The notes beneath the pieces are model-generated. The model did no database searches and had not been told where the DNA came from. It worked only from the letters and a program-made list of their open reading frames with translations. From contig NZ_LFVY01000006.1 in the NCBI RefSeq assembly GCF_001050155.1, positions 124,001 through 188,000 of the forward strand: a DNA stretch of 64,000 nucleotides. Direction: 5' to 3'. The translations under genes were made by a program, and so were the position numbers. Positions 9,705 through 18,684 of this stretch are shown here, in pieces. Within the stretch, counting starts at the first letter, position 1, and each line of letters begins with the position of its first letter. Source of the stretch: Nitratireductor soli (GTDB lineage: Bacteria; Pseudomonadota; Alphaproteobacteria; Rhizobiales; Rhizobiaceae).

Positions 9705-10304
9705 ATGACCAAGATCCTGGTTTTATACTATTCGAGCTGGGGCCATATGGAAGCGATGGCCAAGGCGGCGGCTGACGGCGCACGGGAGGCCGGCGCCGAC
9801 GTGACCATCAAGCGTGTCCCCGAACTGGTGCCCGAGCAGGTGGCGCGCAACGCCCATTACAAGCTCGACCAGGATGCGCCGGTGGCCGATCCCCTGGAGC
9901 TTGCCGATTATGACGGCTTCATCTTCGGCATTTCGACCCGCTACGGCATGATGGCGGCGCAGATCAAGAATTTCCTCGACCAGACCGGTCCGCTGTGGAC
10001 CGAAGGCAAGCTGATCGACAAGCCGGCGACGGTGATGTCGTCGACGGCGACGCAGCATGGCGGCGCCGAGCTGGCGTTGGCCACCACGCAGCTCGCCCTG
10101 CAACATCACGGAATGTTGATCGTGCCGCTTTCCTATGCCTATCAGGACCAGATGGGCAACGACACGGTGCGCGGCGGAGCGCCCTACGGCATGACCACGA
10201 CCACCAATGGCGATGGCTCGCGCATGCCTTCGAAACAAGAGCTGGAAGGCGCCAAATTCCAAGGCAAGCGGCTTGCCGAAATCACCGCCAAGCTCGCTGG
10301 CTGA
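9705..10304 (+). CDS. wrbA: NAD(P)H:quinone oxidoreductase, WrbA type
   Basis: Tetrameric FMN enzyme reducing quinones by two electrons, cytosolic. The flavodoxin-like start [20 protein letters not shown] binds FMN phosphate. [21 protein letters not shown] and [11 protein letters not shown] near residues 75-120 are typical of WrbA. Its 199 residues equal the family length. Divergent from the CinA-like gene. A GC-rich hairpin follows the stop. Confidence 0.95.
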   Translation: MTKILVLYYSSWGHMEAMAKAAADGAREAGADVTIKRVPELVPEQVARNAHYKLDQDAPVADPLELADYDGFIFGISTRYGMMAAQIKNFLDQTGPLWTEGKLIDKPATVMSSTATQHGGAELALATTQLALQHHGMLIVPLSYAYQDQMGNDTVRGGAPYGMTTTTNGDGSRMPSKQELEGAKFQGKRLAEITAKLAG

Positions 10305-10333
10305 AGTGTTTCGGCGGCCCTGCCGGGGCGGGC

Positions 10334-10358
10334 GGGCGGCCATGCGCCGCCCGTCTTT
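10334..10358 (+). terminator. Probable terminator after wrbA
   Basis: GGGCGGC (10334-10340) and GCCGCCC (10346-10352) form a perfect 7-bp stem with a 5-base loop, followed by GTCTTT. The T-run is short, so termination may be partial. Confidence 0.55.
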
Positions 10359-10443
10359 CATGGTCTTGTGAACATACGTATTTTCTGATGAACACACGTA
10401 TCCGCTTGATCACGCGCGGTTCTGCGGCTAGTCGTTGCCTTGA

Positions 10444-10529
10444 GCGGACGTGGCGAAATTGGTAGACGCAAGGGACTTAAAATTCCTCGATCCTAGATCG
10501 TGCGGGTTCGATCCCCGCCGTCCGCACCA
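10444..10529 (+). tRNA. tRNA-Leu (anticodon TAA)
   Basis: A complete class II tRNA of 86 bases including encoded CCA. The acceptor stem GCGGACG pairs with CGTCCGC, then discriminator A and CCA. The anticodon stem AGGGA/TTCCT encloses loop CTTAAAA with anticodon TAA. A long variable arm (CGATCCTAGATCG) and the T-arm GGGTTCGATCC are present. It reads UUA/UUG leucine codons. Confidence 0.97.
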
Positions 10530-10561
10530 CCACAGCGCTCCGTTCGGTTCCCCTTGATTGC

Positions 10562-12376
10562 TCAGACGGCATCCGGCCGATGCTCGGCGATGACCGCCAG
10601 GAAAGCTTCACCGTAACGGTCGAGCTTGGCTTCGCCGATGCCTGAAATGCCGGCCATCGCGGTGCGCGAGGCGGGGCGGGCGGCGGCCATCTCGATCAGC
10701 GTCTTGTCGTGGAAGATGACATAGGGCGGCAGGTTCTGCGCCCGCGCGAGCTCGATGCGCTTCTCGCGCAGCGCGTTGAACAGGGCGCTGTCGGTTTGAT
10801 TGAGGAGAGCGGCCGTATCGCCCCGCGTCGTCTTGCGGCTTCTCCCCTTGGCGGAAGGCGGCGGGGTGCGCAGCATCAGCGCGGGCTTCTCACGCAGGAA
10901 ACGCCGGCCCGCCTCGGCGATGGACAGGCCGCCATGGCCGGCGAGGTCGACATGGATGAAGCCGTGGGCGATCAACTGTCGCAGGATCGAGCGCCAGGTG
11001 CGCTGATCGTGCTCCTTGCCGATGCCGTAGGTCGAGACCTGGTCATGGCCGAAACGGGCGATGCGCTCGTCATCCTCGCCAAGCAGAACGGCGACGATGT
11101 AGGCCTGGCCGAAGCGTTCGCCGGTGCGGTGGATGCAGGACAGGGCCTTTTGCGCTGCAATCGTTCCGTCGAAGCGTTCTGGAGGATTGGCGCAGGTGTC
11201 GCAATTGCCGCACGGCGCGCAGGCGTCGCCAAAATAGTTCAGCAGGACCTGGCGGCGGCATTGCGCGGTTTCGGCAAGCCCGAGCAGCGCGTCGAGCTTC
11301 TGCTGTTCCATGCGTTTTCGCGCGTCGGGGGCGTCCGATTCGTCGATGAAGCGGCGGCGCAGCGCGATGTCGTCGGCGCCATAGAGCATCAAGGCCTCGG
11401 AGGGCAGGCCGTCGCGGCCGGCACGGCCGGTTTCCTGGTAATAGGCCTCGATGCTGCCGGGCAAGTCGATATGGGCGACGAAGCGCACATCCGGCTTGTC
11501 TATGCCCATGCCGAAGGCGATGGTGGCGACCATGACGACCGCCTCCTCGCGCTGGAAGCGGGTCTGGTTTATCTCGCGCGCCGCTTTGTCCATGCCGCCG
11601 TGATAGGCGAGCGCGTTGTAGCCCTGGTCGCGCAGCCAGGCGGCGGTTTCCTCCGTCTTGCGCTTCGACAGGCAATAGACGATGCCGCTTTCGTTCTCGT
11701 GGGCTTGCAGAAAACGCATCAACTGGCGGCGCGGATTGTCCTTCTCCTCGACGGCGTAGCGGATGTTCGGCCGGTCGAAGCCGGCGATGAAGCTGTCATC
11801 CTCGCCGATCTGCAGATGGGCGACGATCTCGGCGCGTGTCGGCGCGTCGGCGGTGGCCGTCAGCGCCATGCGCGGCGTGTCTGGGAACAGCTCGACCAGG
11901 CCGTCGAGCTGGCGGTAATGCGGGCGGAAATCATGGCCCCACTGCGACAGGCAATGGGCCTCGTCGATGGCGATCACCGACAGGGGAACGCCGCGCAGCC
12001 GATCGATGATGCCCGAGCGCAGCAGCGTTTCGGGCGCGGCATAGAGAAGATCGAGCGCGCCCTCGCCAATGGCGCGCCACAGTTCGCGCCGCTCCTCCGG
12101 CGGCAGGTCGGAATTGAGCGCTGCGGCGCGCACGCCGGCCTGGCGGAGCGCGGCCACCTGGTCGGCCATCAGGGCGATCAGCGGCGAGACGATGAGGCCG
12201 AGGCCCGGCCGGCAAAGGGCGGGAATCTGGTAGCAGAGCGATTTTCCGCCGCCGGTCGGCATCAGCACGAAGGCATTGTTGCCGGCAATGACGTGATCGA
12301 CGATCTCCGCCTGGCTGCCGCGAAAAGCGTCATAGCCATAGACGGTCTTCAGGATTTGCAGGGGATCGGTGGTCAC
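10562..12376 (-). CDS. recQ: ATP-dependent DNA helicase RecQ
   Basis: 3'-5' DNA helicase in recombination repair. Walker A TGGGKS at residues 41-46, DEAH at 138-141, aromatic-rich loop SQWGHDFRPHY, helicase motif VI QETGRAGRDGLPS. The RQC zinc site (C..CGNCDTC) lies near residues 370-395 and an HRDC domain near 525-600 (FNALREKRIELARAQNLPPYVIF). At 604 residues it is full-length. Single gene, convergent with the tRNA. Confidence 0.97.
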   Translation of the reverse strand: MTTDPLQILKTVYGYDAFRGSQAEIVDHVIAGNNAFVLMPTGGGKSLCYQIPALCRPGLGLIVSPLIALMADQVAALRQAGVRAAALNSDLPPEERRELWRAIGEGALDLLYAAPETLLRSGIIDRLRGVPLSVIAIDEAHCLSQWGHDFRPHYRQLDGLVELFPDTPRMALTATADAPTRAEIVAHLQIGEDDSFIAGFDRPNIRYAVEEKDNPRRQLMRFLQAHENESGIVYCLSKRKTEETAAWLRDQGYNALAYHGGMDKAAREINQTRFQREEAVVMVATIAFGMGIDKPDVRFVAHIDLPGSIEAYYQETGRAGRDGLPSEALMLYGADDIALRRRFIDESDAPDARKRMEQQKLDALLGLAETAQCRRQVLLNYFGDACAPCGNCDTCANPPERFDGTIAAQKALSCIHRTGERFGQAYIVAVLLGEDDERIARFGHDQVSTYGIGKEHDQRTWRSILRQLIAHGFIHVDLAGHGGLSIAEAGRRFLREKPALMLRTPPPSAKGRSRKTTRGDTAALLNQTDSALFNALREKRIELARAQNLPPYVIFHDKTLIEMAAARPASRTAMAGISGIGEAKLDRYGEAFLAVIAEHRPDAV

Positions 12377-12459
12377 GGCAGGCCTGTCGGGGAATCGGAA
12401 GATGGCCCGTCATAGCAGGTTTGCAATGGCGTTGCAGGGGCTAGGTCCCGACCCAGGGC

Positions 12460-13356
12460 TTACCTGTCCAGCCCGCCCAGCGTTTCGACGACGAAGTCGA
12501 TGAAGACGCGCAGCTTGGCCTGCACGTAGCGCGAGGAGGGATAGACCGCGTAGAGGGTCGTATCGTCCGGCGTCCAGTCGTCCAGCAGCGTGCACAGCCG
12601 GCCCGCCTTGAGGTCCTCGCGCACATAGATCCATGGAACGAGGCTGACGCCGAAGCCCGCCCGCAGCGCGTCGCGGACGGCAAGGCTGGAACTGACCTTG
12701 TAGCGACCATCGACCGGAACGGCGATGCTGCGCCCTTCCTTGTCGAAGGTCCATTCATCGCTGTGATCGGACAGGGTGAACTGAACGCAATTGTGCTGGC
12801 GCAGCGCGTCCGGATCTGCCGGCGCGCCGACCCGGTCGCGATAGGCCGGCGCGCAGCACAGCACATGGCGCATCGTCAGGAGCTTGCGGGCGATGAGGCT
12901 GGAGTTTTCCAGCCGGTCGCTGCCGCGAATGGCGACGTCGAACCCGTCCTCGACGATGTTGATGCGGCGGTCGTTGAGCCGAAGATCGAGGGCGATGTCG
13001 GGATAGCGCTCGAGAAAGCCGGGTATCGCCTCGGACAGGGCGATGAGGGTCACCGTGGCGGGCGCGCTGACCCGCAGAAGGCCGCGCGGCTGCTGCTGGA
13101 GGGGGCCGAGCGTCGTGTCGGCTTCGTCGAGATCGTCGAGAATGCGGGCAATGCGCCGGTGATACAGTGTGCCGGCCTCCGTCAGGCTCATGCGTCGCGT
13201 GGTGCGGTTGAGGAGGCGGACGGAGAGATGCGCCTCAAGTTCTCGTATGTTCTTGCTGACGGCCGCCGGCGACAACCGGAGCTGGCGCGCGGCCTCGGCG
13301 AAGCTGCCGAGCTCGACCACGGTTCGGAAGACGGTGAGGGCGGTCAGCCGATCCAT
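12460..13356 (-). CDS. LysR-family transcriptional regulator
   Basis: 298 residues with an N-terminal winged helix-turn-helix (TVVELGSFAEAARQLRLSPA, residues 13-32) and a substrate-binding domain of the type found in regulators beginning MDRLTALTVFRTVVE. The gene is divergent from the EamA-type exporter at 13581, a layout common for LysR regulators controlling the neighbouring exporter. Ligand and target are unknown. Confidence 0.9.
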   Translation of the reverse strand: MDRLTALTVFRTVVELGSFAEAARQLRLSPAAVSKNIRELEAHLSVRLLNRTTRRMSLTEAGTLYHRRIARILDDLDEADTTLGPLQQQPRGLLRVSAPATVTLIALSEAIPGFLERYPDIALDLRLNDRRINIVEDGFDVAIRGSDRLENSSLIARKLLTMRHVLCCAPAYRDRVGAPADPDALRQHNCVQFTLSDHSDEWTFDKEGRSIAVPVDGRYKVSSSLAVRDALRAGFGVSLVPWIYVREDLKAGRLCTLLDDWTPDDTTLYAVYPSSRYVQAKLRVFIDFVVETLGGLDR

Positions 13357-13462
13357 TATTCGTTACTCACAGTCAATAGTCATTGAGCCAATGTGCATAT
13401 TATCAACTGAACCGCAATGCGCTAGCTATGGTGCACCGTTGATCAAAACGGGTAACAGATCC

Positions 13463-13505
13463 TTACAGCGCCGCGCGTCTTTCGGACGCGCAAAGGACGC
13501 TGTAA
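13463..13505. repeat. Intergenic palindromic repeat unit (TTACAGCG type)
   Basis: Outer arms TTACAGCG (13463-13470) and CGCTGTAA (13498-13505) and inner arms GCGCGTC (13473-13479) and GACGCGC (13485-13491) make a two-level stem-loop, followed by ACATTTTGAAATTATGCAT. A diverged relative lies at 34408. It fills part of the LysR/EamA divergent gap and resembles the short dispersed palindromes common between rhizobial genes. Confidence 0.75.
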
Positions 13506-13580
13506 CATTTTGAAATTATGCATAATTTTCTCCTTCAATCGATTTCGATTCAAGGAATTATGCAGTAGACAGGTGCGCCG

Positions 13581-14516
13581 ATGGCTGAGACAGAGAAAAC
13601 GATGACGGGAGCCCATCTGGGCATGCTCTTATGGGCGCTGATCGTCGGCGCGTCCTTTCCGGCGGTCGGGCTGTTGAGCGACGGGTTGCCGCCGCTGCTT
13701 CTGACCGCGCTGCGCTTCGCCATCGCCGCGCTCGCCATGGTGCCGCTGCTGCGAAACGCGGCGGACTGGCGGCCAGGCCCGGCGGCGCTGCTGCTCTATT
13801 CGGTGATGGGCCTGTGCCTTGCCGGCTTCTTCGGCATCATGTTCTGGGCGGCGCACCGGGTAACGGCGCTGTCCATGTCGGCGCTGTTCGTCAGCATGCC
13901 GCTTCTGGCCTACGCGTTCGGGCGCATGCTGGGCGTGGAGCCGCGCGCAGGCAGGCTCGTGGCCATTCTGGTGTTGGGCGCGCTCGGCGCGCTGGGTCTG
14001 GCCCTGGCACAAACGGGCGGCAACATGGCCGAACTGCAGTTCGGCTGGAACGAGGCTCTGTTCTTCTTCGGCATGATCGCCTCGGCGCTTTATCCGGTGC
14101 TTTCCAAATGGGGGCTGTCGCGGGGGATGCTGTCGCGCGACGCAGCGACGCGGACCTTCTGGAGCCTGGCCGCCGGCGGCGTGCTGATCGCCCTGGCCGG
14201 CGTGCTTCTCGAACCGCTCGAAGCGATGGCGCGGATGCGGCTCGGCGATTTTCTCCTGGTGGCTTATCTCGGCGTGTTCTCAAGCGGCGTGACCTTCTGG
14301 CTGATGCAGCGCGGAACCGGCGTGCTGACGCCGGGCGCGGTGACGGCCTACAGCTATCTCGTTCCGTTCGTGTCGATGATCGTGCTGTTCGTCACAAATC
14401 CGGCAGTGATCGGCTGGCATTGGCTGCCGGGCAGCCTGGCGGTGATCGTGGCAATCCTGTTGCTGCTGCGGCGCGGGAGCCGGGAAACAGGATCGCTCGG
14501 CCGGCAGGCGGCCTGA
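13581..14516 (+). CDS. DMT-superfamily (EamA) transporter
   Basis: Integral membrane exporter or importer of 311 residues with about ten hydrophobic segments arranged as two EamA repeats (starting near residues 10 and 155), and a basic tail RRGSRETGSLGR. Substrate unknown; relatives export amino acids or metabolites. Probably regulated by the divergent LysR protein. Confidence 0.9.
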   Translation: MAETEKTMTGAHLGMLLWALIVGASFPAVGLLSDGLPPLLLTALRFAIAALAMVPLLRNAADWRPGPAALLLYSVMGLCLAGFFGIMFWAAHRVTALSMSALFVSMPLLAYAFGRMLGVEPRAGRLVAILVLGALGALGLALAQTGGNMAELQFGWNEALFFFGMIASALYPVLSKWGLSRGMLSRDAATRTFWSLAAGGVLIALAGVLLEPLEAMARMRLGDFLLVAYLGVFSSGVTFWLMQRGTGVLTPGAVTAYSYLVPFVSMIVLFVTNPAVIGWHWLPGSLAVIVAILLLLRRGSRETGSLGRQAA

Positions 14517-14656
14517 TTAAAGACGCCAAACGTTCAATCAATACTTCAGCATTCTGAAGATGCGCATCGGCTTGGCGAAAGCCGATGCCACGGGGCGGCT
14601 CGCGGCCACTCCTTCCCACTTCATCTGATCCTTGTCTTCAACCATTGGAGGAAATC

Positions 14657-15298
14657 ATGCGTATTGCCGTGTTCGGTGCAAATGGAAACACAGGAAGCCG
14701 CGTCATCGCGGAAGGGCTGTCCCGCGGGCACGACATGACCGCCATCGTGCGCGACACCGGACGCGCGGGGCAGGTGCCATCGGGAGCGGTGCTGCAGGCC
14801 GGCGACGCGGCGCGTGTCGAGGATGTGGCGACGCTCGCCCGGGGGCAGGATGTCGTCATCGCTGCAACGCGCCCGGCGCCGGGCAAGGAGGGCGATCATG
14901 CGATCATGATGCGCGCCCTGCTGGCCGGAACGGTGCGCGCCGATGTGCGCCTGCTGGTGGTGGGCGGCGCGGCGAGCCTGATCGTCCCTGGCACTGGCGG
15001 TGTCGCGGTCATCGACGATCCGCGTTTCGTTCCGCCCGAATACCGGGCCATCGCGCAGGCATCGAACGAGCAGTTCGCCGCGTGCCTTGCCGACAAGGAC
15101 GCCGACTGGACCTATCTCAGCCCACCGGCATTGCTGGAGCCGGGTGAGCGGACGGGAACATTCCGTCGCGGAACCGATGAACTCGTGGTCGACGACAATG
15201 GCCGCTCGGCGATCTCCATGGAGGATTTCGCCATCGCCCTGATTGACGAGGCGGAGCAGGCGCGCCATCGCCGCGCCCGCTTTACCGTCGGGTACTGA
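14657..15298 (+). CDS. NAD(P)-binding oxidoreductase (NmrA/atypical SDR)
   Basis: 213 residues. The Rossmann motif GANGNTGSR at residues 7-15 and the absence of an intact YxxxK catalytic pair fit the NAD(P)H-binding atypical SDR family. A textbook GGAGG lies 6 bases before ATG 14657; the frame runs open upstream but without family resemblance. Substrate is unknown. Confidence 0.87.
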   Translation: MRIAVFGANGNTGSRVIAEGLSRGHDMTAIVRDTGRAGQVPSGAVLQAGDAARVEDVATLARGQDVVIAATRPAPGKEGDHAIMMRALLAGTVRADVRLLVVGGAASLIVPGTGGVAVIDDPRFVPPEYRAIAQASNEQFAACLADKDADWTYLSPPALLEPGERTGTFRRGTDELVVDDNGRSAISMEDFAIALIDEAEQARHRRARFTVGY

Positions 15299-15313
15299 TC
15301 GAGACGTCTGCCG

Positions 15314-16054
15314 TCAGGCGTTGTGGCCGCCATCAACGACCAGCGACGCGCCGGTGATGAAGCGGCCTTCGGGGCTTGCCAGATGAGCGACCATGGCGGC
15401 GATGTCCTCGGGGGCACCGAAATGGCCGACTGCCGTCTTGGCGCGCTGTTCGTTGGCTCCCTCGGCATCGGCCGGGTTCATGTCGGTGTCGGTTGAACCC
15501 GGATCGACCACATTCACCGTGATGCCGCGCGCGCCGACATCATGGGCCAATCCCTTGGTGAAGCCGATCAATGCCGATTTGCTCATGGCATACAGCGTCA
15601 CGCCGCCATGCGGCACGCGCTGGGCGAAGCACGAGCCGATGGAGATGATGCGGCCGCCTTCGCCCATGTGGCGCAGGGCCGCCTGCGAGGCAACGAACAC
15701 GGCTTTGACATGAATGCCGATGGTGCGGTCGATCTCGTCCATCGTCACATCCTCCGGCGGACCGGAGGGGAAGATGCCGGCATTGTTGACCAGTATGTCC
15801 ATGCGGCCAAAGGCTTTGGCTGCCTGGTTGACCGCCGCCGTGACGGCGCGCGGATCGGCGCTGTCGGCCTGCAAAGCCAGGCCCTGCCTGCCTGACGCCT
15901 CGATGTCGGCGACGACAGAAGCCGCCTTGTCGGCATTTTGCGCATAGGTGATCGCCACATCGGCGCCGCGCGCGGCCAGCCGCCGGGCGATGGCCGCACC
16001 AATTCCACGGCTGCCACCGGTTACGAGAGCTGCCTTGCCTTCCAGGTCCTGCAT
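15314..16054 (-). CDS. SDR-family oxidoreductase
   Basis: Classical short-chain dehydrogenase of 246 residues. TGGSRGIG binds NAD(P) at residues 13-20, NNAG at about 90, catalytic Ser in SIGSCFAQ, and YAMSK (Tyr/Lys pair) near 153-157. It ends VDGGHNA, as FabG-like enzymes do. Divergent from a TetR-type repressor with two operator-like palindromes between them, so it is probably the repressor's target. Confidence 0.92.
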   Translation of the reverse strand: MQDLEGKAALVTGGSRGIGAAIARRLAARGADVAITYAQNADKAASVVADIEASGRQGLALQADSADPRAVTAAVNQAAKAFGRMDILVNNAGIFPSGPPEDVTMDEIDRTIGIHVKAVFVASQAALRHMGEGGRIISIGSCFAQRVPHGGVTLYAMSKSALIGFTKGLAHDVGARGITVNVVDPGSTDTDMNPADAEGANEQRAKTAVGHFGAPEDIAAMVAHLASPEGRFITGASLVVDGGHNA

Positions 16055-16071
16055 TCTTTGTCTCCATTTAT

Positions 16072-16085
16072 GTACCGATTGGTAC
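16072..16085. promoter_or_regulatory. TetR-type operator candidate 1
   Basis: GTACCGATTGGTAC: perfect 5-bp inverted arms GTACC/GGTAC around GATT, 17 bases before the SDR start on the minus strand. Such short-spacer palindromes in a divergent SDR/TetR gap are typical TetR-family operators. Seen directly; binding is inferred. Confidence 0.65.
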
Positions 16086-16128
16086 GTAATTCCTAAGTGG
16101 CTTGTGGAAACGGGTCAAGCGAATTATT

Positions 16129-16140
16129 TACGGAGTGGTA
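16129..16140. promoter_or_regulatory. TetR-type operator candidate 2
   Basis: TACGGAGTGGTA matches the core TACCGATTGGTA of site 1 at 10 of 12 positions. It lies 15 bases before the TetR start, where it would give autoregulation. Confidence 0.5.
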
Positions 16141-16155
16141 CAGAAGGTGTGTGAG

Positions 16156-16758
16156 ATGGCGGAACGCGGCAGGCCCAGGGCCTTCGACAAGGATGCAGCA
16201 CTGCACAAGGCGATGCGGGTCTTCTGGACCAGCGGCTATGAAGGCGCGTCCGTCAGCGAGCTGGCGCAGGCGATGGGCATCAACAAGCCGAGCCTGTATG
16301 CCGCCTTCGGCTGCAAGGAAGCGCTGTTCCGCGAGGCGATCGAACTCTACGAGAAAGAGGAGGGCGCGCCGGTCGGCGCGGCTCTCGAAGCCGGCCGTAC
16401 GGCGCGCGGCGCCATCGAGACCGCCTTGCGCGTCAACGCCCGCTGCTACACCAATCCCGACAATCCGCGCGGCTGCATGGTGGTCGTCTCGGCGCTTGCC
16501 GGTTCGCCGGAAAACAATCCGGTCTGCAGCTTCCTGGCCGACAGCCGGCGTGAGAGCGAGGAAAGTTTTCGCCGTCGCGTGGCGCGCGGCATCGCCGAGG
16601 GCGACGTGCCGGAAAGCGCCGATGCCGGCCGGGTCGCCGCATTCTATGCCACCGTGATGAACGGACTGTCGATCCAGGCGCGCGACGGAGCGACTGTCGA
16701 TGCGCTGGAGCGTGTTGTCGACAGCGCGATGGCCGCCTGGGATGCCATCGCCCGATAA
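16156..16758 (+). CDS. TetR/AcrR-family transcriptional regulator
   Basis: 200 residues from ATG 16156. The N-terminal HTH (GASVSELAQAMGINKPSLYAAFGCKEALF) follows the GRPRAFDKDAAL opening common to the AefR/YxaF-like group. The variable C-terminal domain senses an unknown ligand. An in-frame ATG at 16102 lies inside the operator region and adds residues unlike the family, so the internal start was chosen. Likely represses itself and the divergent SDR gene. Confidence 0.9.
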   Translation: MAERGRPRAFDKDAALHKAMRVFWTSGYEGASVSELAQAMGINKPSLYAAFGCKEALFREAIELYEKEEGAPVGAALEAGRTARGAIETALRVNARCYTNPDNPRGCMVVVSALAGSPENNPVCSFLADSRRESEESFRRRVARGIAEGDVPESADAGRVAAFYATVMNGLSIQARDGATVDALERVVDSAMAAWDAIAR

Positions 16759-16845
16759 AGCGCGGCCCGCATCGACCTCGCGGCGGAATTTCTCTGGCGC
16801 GGGGCTGGCGGGTTTGCAACAGTGGATCGATCTAGGAGATCGCCC

Positions 16846-18663
16846 ATGCCCGCATCGAAGACCCTGACGCCGATGAAGCTGAAACCCTGGGACGAGGTCG
16901 CGCCGTTGCTGGTCGACGTGGCGATGGGGCGCCGGCCGGCCGATCTGGTGGTGCGCAACGGGCGTTGGGTCAATGTGCATTCGGGCGAGATCATCCCGGC
17001 GACCGACATTGCCATCGTCGCCGGGCGCTTTGCCTATTGCGGGCCGGACGCCAGCCACGCCATCGGCGAAAAGACCAAGGTGGTCGATGCCACCGGCCGC
17101 TATCTGGTGCCGGGCCTGTGCGACGCCCACATGCATGTGGAAAGCGGCATGGTGACGGTGACGGAATTCTGCCGGGCGGTGATCCCGCATGGCACGACCT
17201 CGATGTTCATCGACCCGCATGAAATCGCCAATGTGCTCGGGCTGGACGGTGTGCGGCTGATGCATGACGAGGCAATGGCGCAGCCGATCAATGTGTTCGT
17301 GCAGATGCCGTCCTGCGTGCCGTCGGCGCCGGGACTTGAGAATGCCGGCGCAGCACTTGGCGCCGACGAGGTGGCCGAGGCGATGGGCTGGCCGAACATT
17401 ATCGGCCTCGGCGAGGTGATGAATTTCCCCGGCGTCGCCGGCAACGACGCGACCATGGTCGGCGCGATTGCCGCCACGCGGCGGGCCGGCAAGACGGTCG
17501 GCGGACACTATGCTTCGCCCGATCTCGGCCTGCCGTTCCACGGCTACGTGGCCGGCGGCCCCGAGGACGATCATGAGGGCACACGGATGGAGGACGCCAT
17601 CGCCCGCGTGCGCCAGGGCATGAAGGCGATGCTGCGGCTCGGCTCGGCCTGGTATGACGTGGCAAGCCAGATCAAGGCCGTCACCGAACAGGGCATCGAC
17701 CCGCGCAACTTCATCCTGTGCACCGACGACAGCCATTCGGGCACGCTGGTCGAGGACGGCCATATGGACCGGGTGGTGCGCCATGCGATCGCGCAAGGAC
17801 TGGCGCCCGTGACGGCGATCCAGATGGCGACGATCAACACGGCCGAGCATTTTCGCCTGGAGCGTGAACTGGGTTCCATCGCGCCGGGCCGGCGGGCGGA
17901 TTTCCTGGTCGTTTCCGATCTCGCACAGATGGCGATCGACGAGGTGTTTTCCAGGGGCACGCGGCTGGCCAGGGGCGGGCGGCTGGAAGCGGAAATCCCC
18001 GCCTATGATTATCCCAAGAAAGCCAAGAACACGGTGCGGCTGGGCAAGAAGCTGCAGGCGGGCGATTTCGACATTGCCGCGCCCGACGGCGCCAACCATG
18101 TCCGCGCGCGGGTCATCGGCGTGATCGAGAACCAGGCGCCGACGCGCGCGCTGGAGGCGGAACTGGCGGTCGAGGACGGCGTCGTCGCCATGGACCGGCG
18201 CAACGATGTCTGCCAGATCGCGCTGGTCGAGCGGCATCGCGGCACCGGTGCCGTCACCAACGGTTTCGTCTCGGGCTTCGGCTACATGGAGGATTGCGCG
18301 CTGGCCTCGACCGTGGCGCATGATTCGCACCACATGATCGTCGTCGGCACCAGCAAGGACGACATGGCCAGGGCCGCCAACCGGTTGGGCCAGGTGGGTG
18401 GCGGCGTGGTGCTGTTTTCGAAGGGGCGTGAGCTGGCGCTGGTGGAAATGCCGATCGCCGGGCTGATGTCGGACGAGCGGGCCGAGGCGGTGGCCGCGAA
18501 GGCGGCCAAGCTGACCGAGGCGATGCGCGCCATGGGATGCTCGCTGAACAACGCCTATATGCAGCACTCGCTGCTGGCGTTGGTGGTGATCCCGGAACTG
18601 CGCATTTCCGACATGGGCATCATCGACGTGACGACCTTCCGGAAGGTCGACCTGTTCCTGTAG
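16846..18663 (+). CDS. ade: Adenine deaminase
   Basis: Metal-dependent amidohydrolase deaminating adenine to hypoxanthine (purine salvage). 605 residues. DAHMHVESGMVT near residue 88 is the metal-binding HxH plus the adenine-deaminase signature; DPHEIANVLG, GLGEVMNFPGV and the late EDCALASTVAHDSHH segment are family hallmarks. AGGAG lies 7 bases before ATG 16846. Monocistronic. Confidence 0.95.
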   Translation: MPASKTLTPMKLKPWDEVAPLLVDVAMGRRPADLVVRNGRWVNVHSGEIIPATDIAIVAGRFAYCGPDASHAIGEKTKVVDATGRYLVPGLCDAHMHVESGMVTVTEFCRAVIPHGTTSMFIDPHEIANVLGLDGVRLMHDEAMAQPINVFVQMPSCVPSAPGLENAGAALGADEVAEAMGWPNIIGLGEVMNFPGVAGNDATMVGAIAATRRAGKTVGGHYASPDLGLPFHGYVAGGPEDDHEGTRMEDAIARVRQGMKAMLRLGSAWYDVASQIKAVTEQGIDPRNFILCTDDSHSGTLVEDGHMDRVVRHAIAQGLAPVTAIQMATINTAEHFRLERELGSIAPGRRADFLVVSDLAQMAIDEVFSRGTRLARGGRLEAEIPAYDYPKKAKNTVRLGKKLQAGDFDIAAPDGANHVRARVIGVIENQAPTRALEAELAVEDGVVAMDRRNDVCQIALVERHRGTGAVTNGFVSGFGYMEDCALASTVAHDSHHMIVVGTSKDDMARAANRLGQVGGGVVLFSKGRELALVEMPIAGLMSDERAEAVAAKAAKLTEAMRAMGCSLNNAYMQHSLLALVVIPELRISDMGIIDVTTFRKVDLFL

Positions 18664-18684
18664 GTTGCGGAGCGGTGCGCTGCC

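Noticed and set aside
9524-9712. N-terminal extension of the CinA-like protein by 63 codons
   Set aside because: The extension overlaps the start region of wrbA and has no similarity to the family; ATG 9523 gives the conserved N-terminus.
16093-18567. An 824-codon frame on the minus strand
   Set aside because: Antisense to adenine deaminase, which has its own ribosome-binding site and full family signatures.
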